NCBI GenBank assembly: GCA_014529385.2
Contig: CM043956.1
Coordinates: 86,231,721-86,295,720, forward strand
Reading direction: 5' to 3'
DNA length: 64,000 nucleotides
Origin: Adiantum capillus-veneris
Taxonomy: Eukaryota; Streptophyta; Polypodiopsida; Polypodiales; Pteridaceae
Numbering within the stretch: the stretch's first letter is position 1; each line of letters opens with the position of its first letter. A model generated the notes under the pieces. That model made no database searches and was not told the DNA's origin. It worked only from the letters and a program-made list of their open reading frames with translations. The translations under genes and the position numbers were made by a program. This document shows, in pieces, positions 54,679 through 64,000 of this stretch.

Positions 54679-54739
54679 CATCCCAAGAGTGTGTGTCGGA
54701 TCATTATAGAGGCGTTGTGTGTGTTTCCATCCCGCTCAC
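53588..54739 (+). repeat. LTR-like dispersed repeat, copy 2 (probable 3' LTR, truncated)
   Basis: Starts TGTTAGGAGTTTTTTGGAGC and runs collinear with 23,577-24,715. It breaks off after CCCGCTCACA, where copies 1 and 3 continue another 500 bases. A (GT)n expansion lies at 54,640-54,676. Its position after a pol C-terminus supports LTR identity. Confidence 0.7.
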
Positions 54740-55555
54740 AGCGTCAATTGCAGTCTTACGAGGGTCAACTTGATGAGTATATTTCTTGATCATGATAGAT
54801 TCTAAAATGCAAGGTTATATTTTTAAAAGACCCTCTAGCTAACATTTTTAAGCATATCAAGAGGGTTTTCTTTAATAAACTGTCTAATGCAAGTAGCATT
54901 TATTTTAAATTTGTTAAAAAAGGACACTTAAAGTGTCCTGTTTTGGTACCAAACTAGTGCTAAGCCAAGCCAAAGCTCTGGATTTCACTTAGCCATCTTA
55001 AGCCTTGATGACCATAATCTCTAACCTCCTTAATTGAAGCCGCTTGACCATCAATAGCCTTCATAATCCAAAGCTCTCGAAGTTAAGCTCTCTAAACGGA
55101 AGCCTAATCTTGGATGTCATTAGCCCGAATAATCACAAGCTCTCCAAGCCTAAGCAATCTATAACCCGGATTATCACAAGCTCTAAACACAATCCTAAGC
55201 CCCTTTAGCCGGAATTAAGCCATAAATCTTAAGCCAAACCAGACCACCTAAGGCCATTGGAAGTCGAAGTTCTTATGCCATAGCGGGAAGAAGCAGAAGG
55301 TAGGACAAGGCAGTTCGTTAATGGTTGTCTTGTTTAGCACCTGGATTAAGACAGGTTAAACCTTGTAAGGAGCATAAACGCCTCCATTAACATTTGATTA
55401 AGGAGGGATACTGTTGATTATTTGGTTTAAGTTAAACTACCAGCTGTAAACTTTGTTCCCATTAATTGTGTCTGTTCCAACTCTTTTTCTCGCACCTCTC
55501 ACAGCCAGGGGCCCTGTACCTTCCGGGATCACCTTTCGAATACAAATCCCCCGTT
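54740..55555. other. Spacer with palindrome and AAGC-rich repeats
   Basis: GGACACTTAAAGTGTCC (54,928-54,944) is a near-perfect palindrome related to that at 22,539. From 54,960 to 55,240 short units such as AATCACAAGCTCTCCAAGCC recur. TTGGTGAACGCGAAGCG at 55,560 might be a primer-binding site for the following element, which would place its 5' LTR here, but no LTR start is confirmed. Confidence 0.4.
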
Positions 55556-55559
55556 ATTC

Positions 55560-56830
55560 TTGGTGAACGCGAAGCGAAACGATCCAGGGTGGGAGGTAAA
55601 GATGGAGATTCCAGCAGAGGCAATGCAGTTTGTTGAAGATTATAATTTCAATAGATTTGAAAAAAATCTAGCGGCTACAGATCTGACAAAAATGTTGGTC
55701 TTAGTTAAGGGATGTTTGCAAGAAGTAAAATCTATGAAGACAAAGAATCATATGGATGATGCAATGGAGATGACTTTTGATGCCCTACATGAACAATATG
55801 GAATTTTTCAAGGACATGATCCAGATGGACTCCTTGCATGCTATCAAGCGGAGATGAAGAGCCGAGGAATTCCAGAAGATCGAATGATTTTGACCTTTGA
55901 AAAAGTTGTAACCTCCAAGTTTAAAGATAAGGTTCGAGAACTGGCAGAAACATATCCCACGTAGTGGGACTATTTTGCAGATGGGTTTGTTCACGAAAGC
56001 TGGAAGATAATTGAGTTGGCAATGAAGGACATGAACGAACGAATCCAGATTGTTTTCTATAAATAAGAAGGGGATCAGATGAAGTTCCTTACTTATGATC
56101 AATTTTGGGATCATATTTCTGCAAGAATCAAAACCACGGAAAATACAGCTTTAGAAATAACATATTCAACTTCAAAGGACCATATTTTGAGCAACCTAGC
56201 AAAGGTACATAATGAAATTAATGCTAAAACAAAAATATATGATTTTTTTTCGAAGATTGCTCGCATGGAAGTTACCTTGAATAATGGTTCTAGTGAAGAG
56301 CTAGACTATACAACAAAAATTTTACAAGCTCTACTGACCTTGGCATGGGATGCTCTCAACAAGTCTATCAAGAAGATGAGCCACTACAGGCTTCTAATGG
56401 ATTTATCGGCACTATAGCTCAGTAGGGCAACAGGTTTATTACAGATGATTGTATAAATAAAAATATTATATACACGATAGCTGATGAAATGGCTGAGGTT
56501 GCAGAACTAGCACAGGATGTGCCTGATAATGCCAATGAACCTATGGTTTCTCCTAGCAATATGCTTGCTGATTCTATTATCACAGAAGAAGATTCCATAA
56601 TTGAAGGTTTTTTGGCCCAATCTGAAGGACACGGTTATAGCAGTATAGGAGAGCTTTGTGAAGCATGTACCCCTTCAGAAGGGGTTCTTGACAAACCTTT
56701 TCAAAGCTATAATGGCTTGCTTAGTAGCATGGATGCACATGAGGAAGCAAAGGACGATATTAAAGATTGCCTAGATCATGCTAATTGTGAACATGATATT
56801 GACATGGATTTTACATCTATGCTTATATAG
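55560..56830 (+). pseudogene. Gag-like region of the second Tat element
   Basis: Plus-strand frames 55,560-55,964 and 56,079-56,417 are in compatible protein-like sequence: GLLACYQAEMKSRGIPEDRM and KFKDKVRELAETYPT resemble plant retrotransposon gag helices. The frame 56,489-56,830 is acidic (SIITEEDSIIEGFLAQSEGH, HDIDMDF). Stops at about 55,962 and 56,064 and frame changes split the region. No zinc knuckle was found. Confidence 0.55.
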
Positions 56831-59334
56831 GGGCTGCAAGAGGAGCCAACTCCTATAGCTTTGATGAATGTTGCAACTTCCAAGGTTGATTTTCCCAAAG
56901 ATACTATGGATGAAGATCTTCAGGATAAAGCTATTTTCCATTAACAAACTCAAAAACTAGGTAAAAATCTCTCTCATGATACAGGTCCAAGAAGTCCTAC
57001 GGTTTTTCATAATTGGTCTGATGCTAGAGGGGGTGATGTTGCTAAATCATCCTTGATACTGCGTAAAGTGCACAGGGTTTTTCATTTCTTTGGACAATGT
57101 GCTAAGTGTGGCTAGATTTGGATACTATTCCTAGTAATTCTTATGTCAGTGATGTCCTGGATACGAGTAAAAGGGAGTCAGAATTATTTAATGCTTGCTA
57201 GTAACGACCTTAAGTTACCAAAAGTTTATGAGATGTGGATGTTGCACTTTGCTTCAGGTGAAGCTCTAGTATATTGCGAGCCCATCAATGCTATGTGCTC
57301 TTAAGTTTGCAGTGGAGAAGTTTCGGGCTTACTTACTTCCGAGACAATTTGTGGTGATCACAACTGAGGACGTTTTTCCATATGCCCTACAACACATGGA
57401 ATTGTCTCAAAGAATAGCAGAGTGGGTGGTGTAGCTTCAAGATTTTGACTACACACTACAAGTAGAGGATTCCACCCGTGCTTGTTTGGCAGATGTCCTC
57501 ACACAAAGGTGTTATGAGAAGGCCAAGAAAGAGGCACCTAGTAAGGTACCTCCTATCCCGAAGCCTGAAGTTCTACTGGGAGCACGCAGTCTGTATTTTG
57601 ATGGGGCTTACAAGAGGACCAAAGACAAGGCATCAGCAGGCATAGTAATATTAGGTCCAGAGAAGGAGAAGATCTTTGCAAAAGGGTTTCATCTAAAAGA
57701 GGTTCATTCTAACAATGAGGGAGAGTACCATGCCCTTTTTTTAGGGTTGCAATGTTGTCTTTCTCAGGGCATCACAAAGCTAAATGTTTTTGGTGACTCC
57801 ATGTTGATTGTTAAGCAAATGGTTGGTGTATGGGCCTGTAAAAATGACAAATTGTCTGTTAAGATGAGGGAAGCAAAGGCCTTGTTGAAGGGTTTTAAAG
57901 AAGTTCGAGTGCACTTTGTACCTAGAGATCAAAATCGAGAAGCAGATGCCTTAGCAGGTGAAGAACTACAAACTCTCATAGTAGGTGCTATCCTTGTGAA
58001 AAGTCCTTTATACCAGGGAAAGGAGGAGCTGCATGATTTACTTTACTTTGTTGAGCATTGTGAAGAACCCTCTGGTATGAGTAAAAGTGAACGTAGGTGG
58101 TTGGCAAAAAAGGCTACCAGCTATAGCTTAGTGAATGAGGACTTGTATTGTAGAGGGAAAGATGCTGTCTTAAGGAGAGTTCCTGCATCCCAAGAGATAA
58201 AGTATATTTTGTTTAGCTGTCATGAAGGTGTGTGTGGTGGCCACTTTGCACAAGAGATTACTAGAGGAAAGATTTTACAAGAAGGGTTCACGTGGCCAAG
58301 CCTCCATCGAGATGTACAACATTGGTGCCGCACATGTGAGGTTTGCCAAAAAGCTGGACCAAGGCGTCTTACCCATGAAAATCAGCATCCAATCAAAACC
58401 TATGGGCCATTTGAAAAATGGGGGATAGATGCAATAGGGCCACTATCTTGTACTCAATCAGGGAAGGAATACATCATTATGAGGGTGGAGTACATGACCA
58501 GATGGGCAGAAGCTCGTCCCACAAAGCGCATCACAGCCAAGGACGTGAGTGATTTCATTTTTGAATGCCTTTGTTGCCGTTTTGGCACACCTTTGGAGAT
58601 TCTCTCGGATAGGGGACCGGGATTTCGAGCTGATTTAGTCGGGCAATTGATGAGCAAGTTAAAAATCAAGCGCAGGCACTCTACACCATACTACCCTCAG
58701 TGCAATGGTCTTGTGGAAAAGGTAAATGGTCTTATATGTAAAATCATCACTAAGAAAGTGCATTTACATCCTAAGGCATGGGACAAACACCTAGATGCAG
58801 CACTTTGGGACTACAGAACATCCTTTAAAACATCCTTGGGGTATACACCTTTTCACTTGGTTTACGGGCAAGAGGCACTATTGCCTATAGAAGTGGAGCT
58901 AGCGAGCCTCCGAGTTCTAAAAGCACATCAAGAGGATAGTCAAGAGAAGCAGGTGGAAGGAGGAATCATCGATTTGGAGAGGTTAGGGCTAGATCGAGAG
59001 TCAGCAGTGAAGTACTATGCAGCCCAGGCAGAGAAGAAACGAAAGAAGTTCAATCGCAACCTTGTCAAGAAAGGTATCAAGGAAGGTTCTTTAGTGCTTT
59101 GATCGCAGGAAGGATGGTAAGTTCTTGCTTAAGTGGGAAGGCCCTTTTGTAGTGATACAGAGGCTCTCAAATGGTAGTTACCAACTAGGTGACCTAGATG
59201 GTAAGGTACATCAGACCCCGGTAAATGGTTGGCGATTGAAGGCCTACCAATGTCGTCTTTCACAGCCATATGCTGGTGAAATCAATGCTAAGGATGGTTC
59301 AGAGGAGAGCTCATCATATTCGAGCTCCAACTAA
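55560..59334 (+). mobile_element. Second Tat-type Ty3/gypsy element, RT deleted
   Basis: A gag-like region (55,560-56,830) is followed directly by the end of RNase H (57,285), the archaeal-type RNase H and integrase. The protease, RT and most of the first RNase H are missing, so this is an internal deletion derivative. Integrase and the second RNase H remain in one long frame, which suggests a fairly recent copy. A purine tract and possible 3' LTR follow at 59,670. Confidence 0.85.
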
Positions 59335-59335
59335 G
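57285..59335 (+). pseudogene. Pol: RNase H tail, second RNase H and integrase
   Basis: A 538-codon open frame (57,486-59,102; its first codon is TTG, so not an authentic start) is preceded by LKFAVEKFRAYLLPRQFVVI, the RNase H end. The archaeal-type RNase H has all four acidic motifs: LYFDGAYKR, SNNEGEYHALFLG, VFGDSMLIVKQM and NREADALAG. Integrase has HEGVCGGHFAQEI with CRTCEVCQKAG, then RVEYMTRWAEA, LSDRGPGFRA and QCNGLVEKVNG. Glu replaces the first catalytic Asp (GAG at 58,488-58,490). A one-base loss near 59,100 shifts the C-terminal GPFVVIQRLSNGSYQLGDLD part to another frame, which ends at 59,334. Confidence 0.92.
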
Positions 59336-59685
59336 GTAACAATCATGTACATAGTCGTGAAAAAGAGAAGACAAAAAAATAATTTTTTTTTTAAAAAAAA
59401 AAGGAAAAAAAGAGAAGAAAAAAAGAAAAAAAGAGAATGCAACCAGTGAAAGCGGATATTGACAATGGATGGGGTATGGCTTTCAAGGGTCTAGGAAACC
59501 AGTTGTTAGTCATGGATGGATACAATTATTCATCAGAAAGGACTAAACAGGGTGCATTAGCCAAGAAAGCAGTAACATGGCAAATTCAATTGGTACCAGG
59601 TGGGTAAGTATTCAAGAGAACCCTATTGTAGCACAACCTACACCTAGAGGCATCAAATACCTCTAGCTTAAGGGGGAGGGCTATA
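59336..59685 (+). other. Element 3' untranslated region with polypurine tract
   Basis: A/G-rich DNA (59,370-59,440) is followed by CTTAAGGGGGAGGG (59,667-59,680), a good polypurine tract just before a TG start. Confidence 0.55.
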
Positions 59686-60690
59686 TGATGCATGGTTTTT
59701 AGGACCCCTTCTGAAGATGCAATAAAGGCACAGTCAGTTGTTGGGGAGATGAGGATACTCTAGTCCAAGGGATCTCGAAAGAGAAGAAAAATCTACTTCA
59801 AAAGCACCAAAGAGTAAAAAGTGCCATGGACAGAAGATACGTGGGAACGAGCTCTTATGCATGCCTACAACCTATATCTTACAGAATAGCCCATTCTAGG
59901 TGTGAATTTCTAGTGAAATTTACACGAGGATGTTCGTGGGGACTCACAGCACAGCATACTCCGTTTTCACTTTTTTACCACAGTAAATATTTTTTACCTA
60001 CATTAAATATTTTTCACCTAAATGGTAAATACAAATCACTTTTTACCTACAGTAACTTTTTTACCCATGGTAAATATTTTTTACTGCACCATAAGTATTT
60101 GGTAGGTAACAATTCACTGTTACTAGAAGCAGTGATTGGGCATCAACAATGCAATTACAGGAGGAGGAAAGGGGCAAATCTTATGGTAAAGGTGAGTCAA
60201 CAGGGATAAAGACTTTTGAGTTGAAAAGAGACATGCTGATTTTTTCAAAGAACACATGTCAAAAGAAGCCATGGTTGAGGATTTTTTGAGAATTTGATAT
60301 TCAAGAGGACCCAGCTGCCACCTCCCCCCCGCAGGTCTCCCCCCTGACATGTGCAGAACCTCCAGTTTCAACAGCCACCTACCTGCTCTTAACTGCTGGT
60401 CAAGGCCTTATCCCCATGTGTCACAATCAGAAAAATCAGCATTTACCCTCCCCTCTCACATCACTCTAGAGAATATCTTGATGGTGACATATCAGGTGAC
60501 CTCAATCTGTTGACCACCCTAAGCAAAAAGTAACCCCAATCAGCGGATTTAAGCATGTTTATCCCTAATCCTAAACCCTCTCAGAAACCTATATAAGGAG
60601 GCCTTCTCTCACTCAAAACCAACACTTCACCCACTTCACCAAGCAACGAAGCTATGACGACATTGCTCACAACGAGGAGCTATGGATGGA

Positions 60691-60743
<53 letters not shown>

Positions 60744-60860
60744 TAGTATGCTACATTACTAGCCCTAAAACCTAAATAAGGAGTCTTGTCTCATGCTCCA
60801 TGGCCACCATCCTCGCCATCATTCTCTAAGGTATTGATGTGTTGCTAGTAGGATCATACC
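59686..60860 (+). repeat. Candidate 3' LTR region of the second Tat element
   Basis: Begins TGATGCATGG right after the purine tract. It has a TATA-like CCTATATAAGGAGGCC at 60,590 and a CA/CT-rich leader after it, ending in a (CT)n tract (60,700-60,740). Repeated GGTAAATATTTTTTAC-like motifs lie at 59,985-60,085. The 3' border is not fixed because no partner LTR is visible. Confidence 0.4.
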
Positions 60861-61219
60861 TACTTGCTGGGTTCATTGTTTTTTTGACAAGGGATTATGC
60901 CATCCTTGGCTTGCTTCTCTATATCCTTGTTATGTATGATCAGATGTCGTTGTACTGTTAAGCTGATGTCTTGTGTATATATATGCTACATAAGGTCCCT
61001 AAGCTTCGTTTCTATGTGTTTTTCCATATGTTTTGATGCCATCATAATGCCAGAAGTCTCACTTGCCTATGTGCACTATGTGTGAGGTTCCTAAACCTCT
61101 TAATTTAGGGTGGTGCCCCCTTTGTTTTGTTCTTTGCTTGTTTGCATGAGGCGTGGTTTGTGGAGTGTGCATGAGTACAGAGGCCACCCGATTGCACTGC
61201 TCTTTTTCTCGCTATCATA
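60861..61219. other. Stretch with no supported gene
   Basis: Only short frames without recognisable motifs. Confidence 0.45.
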
Positions 61220-62840
61220 TGTATGCATAATCTGCCAACAATAGAACCTGAGCATCAAGTAGGAATCACTAGTACATAGCCTATGACGAGGTCACGAAAA
61301 GGGTGCTTCAGCCACCTATATGAACGAAAGGATCTCACATTTTAGAATCCCCCATCTCAATAAAACCTCACGCTATCGACCCTCTCACAAAAGCTTATGC
61401 AAATCTCATATAGTCAAGTCTCAGAAATGACTATCTTCCAAATCAAGTATCAAAAATGGCTGGGACTGCCATATAAATCAAGTATGGCTTCACAAAGGCG
61501 TACAATGGCAGCATCCACAAGTAACGTACAGTACAAGACAATGCGCTCAAATAGGTGCCAATTGATACATACCCATGGCAATTGCAAGTGACTTTTACTG
61601 TCAGTGTATCACTCTATTCCAGCTACTTGTATGTGTGTGAATCACCTGTAATTGTACCTGTAACGTGTAACTGTAATCTGTAATCCCGAAGTTGAAGGTA
61701 CTCGAAGAAGGTTCTCCGTGGGGGCGCCAAAAGAATGTGAGTGGGATGGAAACACACACAACGTCTCTATAATGACCCAACACACATTGTTGGGATGGTA
61801 TACACACACACTATGGGGCACCACTCGGCTTACACAACCCACCTGGCCGAGACAAGGAACACACCGATGGAGTGAGAGGAGAGAGAGTATCCGTTTGCCC
61901 ACTCAACACAGACACATACACACACACACCCAAAAATTTCAGCTCAAAAGAGGAAGGTTTCTAATGATTAGATACAATTGAGCTTGGGCCAACACCAATG
62001 GGATAAATAGCTCACACAATATGGGTAAAATATGCCAGATACAATCACAAATTGGAGAAGAGGCTTCGCTCATAAGAGAAACTTACACAGCCAAAATAGA
62101 AAAAAGAAAACAATGAGAAATTTGGTAAAATGGACAACGCCGTCGTGTCTAGAACGGCCCAAAACCCTAGTCCACAATGTCAAAGTGCTCAAATCCGACT
62201 TCGGATGAGCAGTTTATGGCCAAAACAGGCTCCGAAAATAGCAAAAACACAATTGTGGCTGTTCCTCCTTTTCTCTCCACATTTTTTCTGGTGTTATCTC
62301 AAGTTTTTCATTTCCCACACTTAGCTTTATTACTTTGGGCACCTTTGGCCTTTTAGCTGACCTCAAATGGACCCGCCTCGCAGTGTCCATCCTCACACTT
62401 GGCACTCAACTTTTTCCAATAATGCATCCCACAACCACGTGAAGTGGCCCCCAAATATAGTCCTCATGATGAACATTTTGCATAATTATCACAAGAAAAC
62501 ACCCACGTTGTGTTCGTACTTATCCACGTGCAAGTATTGATCCCATTCGACCTCCTGACGCCACTAGATGCCATCTGCCACACCCGCTTACCTCATGTCG
62601 TCGGCCCGCAGATAGCTTCCTCGAGAAGTTTTACACGCTACCAAATCCTCATTATTATAGAAAAACACACTGGTACTGGTGAGAGTAAAAATCAATGCAC
62701 TATGTACATGCTGTCCTACCTCTACACATGTGGGCCCCACGTAACCACCTGGCTCTGGAAAATGGGCAATCCTTTATTCGATGCACCATGCATGTGTATA
62801 TACATATGCAAAATCTCTTGCTCCAAAAAACTCCTAACAA
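61220..62840 (-). repeat. LTR-like dispersed repeat, copy 3 (inverted)
   Basis: The reverse complement starts TTGTTAGGAGTTTTTTGGAG at 62,840 and follows copy 1 to GATTATGCATACA (61,220). It is full length relative to copy 1. It abuts a Ty3/gypsy integrase of opposite orientation, so it is probably a solo LTR or a separate insertion. I found no matching target duplication. Confidence 0.65.
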
Positions 62841-62845
62841 CGTTA

Positions 62846-63669
62846 TGAACTCACTACGTCACAAAGTAATGTATGAATCTCATGCTCCTCCATATGTGGG
62901 GCATAGAGGGATTCAAGCTACCCTAAGAGGGATAGAAATGTACTTCTATTGGCCTACCATGAAAGCGAACATACAAGAGTATGTTTCAAAATGTGTGGTT
63001 TACCAAAAGATGAAGTTTGATAGAGGGAAGCAACCTGGTTTGCCTTAGCCTTTGCCAATCCCTAATTCACCCAGGAAGAGCATATCCATGGATTTTATCT
63101 TTAGAATGCCTAAGTCTATCCATGGGAATATGAGAATATGGACAATAGTAGACAGGTTTAGCAAACAAGTTCATTTCATACCTGTCAAAAAGACTATTAA
63201 GGCCCATCAAATGGCAACCCTCTTTATATCACAAATCTTTAAGTACCACGGCTTGCCAATGTCAATAGTTTCGGATAGAGATCCTAGAATGACTAGCAAT
63301 TTTTTGAAGGGTCTCTTTGAGAATCTAGGTACAAGGCTAAATTTCTCTTCAGCCTATCACCCGAAAACGGATGGCCAAAGTGAGATAGCTAACCTAAAAA
63401 TTCTTGATCTACTAAAATCTTATGTCATTGAAGTAGATCAAAGGTCCCAATGGGAGAAGTACTTACCTTTAGTGGAGTATTCTTACAATAACCTAGTACA
63501 TACATCCACGGGAAAATCACCTTTTGAGGTAATTGAGGGAAGATCAAAAAGTCCCCTGCTACTTAAGGTACATGGGAAGATCTTCGCTGTAGATGAATAT
63601 AGTTCCAAAAGATTAAAGATGCTATATCCATCTCATAGCAAAGGAAAAAGTCTGTTGTTAATGTCATAA
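62846..63669 (+). pseudogene. Ty3/gypsy integrase fragment (chromovirus-like)
   Basis: The plus frame keeps part of the zinc finger (HAPPYVGHRGIQATLRGIEM, CVVYQKMKFDRGKQ with Tyr for the second Cys), one stop at 63,049 and an open frame from 63,052. It contains ISMDFIFRMPKS, TIVDRFSKQVHFIP (Asp), IVSDRDPRMTSNF (Asp) and HPKTDGQSEIANLKI (Glu), so the DDE triad is complete. The D-FSK-HF and TDGQSE wording is that of chromovirus-type integrases, different from the Tat elements here. Upstream pol is cut off by the LTR-like repeat; the C-terminus fades after 63,600. Confidence 0.88.
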
Positions 63670-64000
63670 AATCTAATATCTAACTAACCCAAATGATTTT
63701 CTCATATTAAATTGATCACTTAATGTGGGAGAATAAACGGGAACAAGTGTTAAGATATAGGTATGTGCTTTTAGATCTATCTCAACACGGGGCCAATGTA
63801 AAGGGGCCCAAAAGGGAGATGGTCTATCAAAGAGCAAGGCTAACCAATGGAGCATAAGACCTTAGGGTTAGCTTCATTGAAGACCTCCAATAAATGTGTG
63901 TAAAAGTCCTTTTGACCTTAAGTAAGCTAGGGCTGAGCTTGAGGTGGGAACCCGGCCCAAGCTCGAGGTGCTTGTCCTGCTTGAGGTGCTTGTCATGCTT
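63670..64000. other. Terminal stretch without a gene
   Basis: No coding support. The last 60 bases begin a short repeat (GCTCGAGGTGCTTGTC / GCTTGAGGTGCTTGTC) that runs off the window. Confidence 0.5.

Overview
This window is land-plant nuclear DNA and is almost entirely transposable elements and decayed genes. The evidence is an AP2/ERF relic, several pentatricopeptide-repeat (PPR) relics, plant-type Ty3/gypsy and Ty1/copia pol fragments, a CACTA (En/Spm) transposon with plant-specific domains, and many long (CT)n/(GA)n tracts. The PPR wording and the repeat load suggest a large-genome homosporous fern, perhaps Ceratopteris-like; that is inference. I see no intact ordinary host gene and no tRNA or rRNA gene.

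Layout. 1-2.7 kb is gene-free. 2.7-10.1 kb is a 5'-truncated minus-strand Ty3/gypsy element: zinc knuckle, protease, RT, RNase H, integrase, then an unusual extra 3' ORF ending in coiled coil, then a candidate 3' LTR. A Ty1/copia RNase H fragment abuts it at 10.1 kb. 12.5-14.1 and 17.7-19.2 kb are two copies of one 1.4 kb repeat. Between them lies a decayed coding stretch that may be a Penelope-like retroelement. 20-25.3 kb holds a SINE-like sequence, a PPR relic and an LTR-like repeat. 25.9-29.5 kb is a Tat-type Ty3/gypsy element with two RNase H domains but no protease. 30.9-31.6 kb is a broken ERF gene and 31.9-32.8 kb a PPR relic.

The centre is a nested insertion. A minus-strand PPR relic (33.4 to 46.85 kb) is split by a complete small LTR element (33,481-36,054; 142-bp LTRs, tRNA-Met-type primer site, 5-bp target duplication) and by a complete 10.07-kb CACTA transposon (36,637-46,707; 12-bp termini, TGA target duplication). 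The CACTA element encodes a six-exon TNP2-type transposase and an intact three-exon partner protein. It carries a captured heavy-metal-associated (HMA) gene fragment and an exact 1,998-bp internal tandem duplication. Each duplicate has a different nonsense mutation, in different transposase exons, so an open 1,104-codon reading frame exists only across the two copies.

46.9-53.4 kb holds a degenerate SET-domain gene, a multi-exon CACTA-partner-like gene, repeat-rich DNA and the right end of a second CACTA family. 53.4-54.7 kb is a Ty3/gypsy pol tail with its 3' LTR. 55.5-60.8 kb is a second Tat-type element. 61.2-62.8 kb is an inverted copy of the LTR seen at 23.6 and 53.6 kb, next to a different Ty3/gypsy integrase that runs to 63.7 kb.
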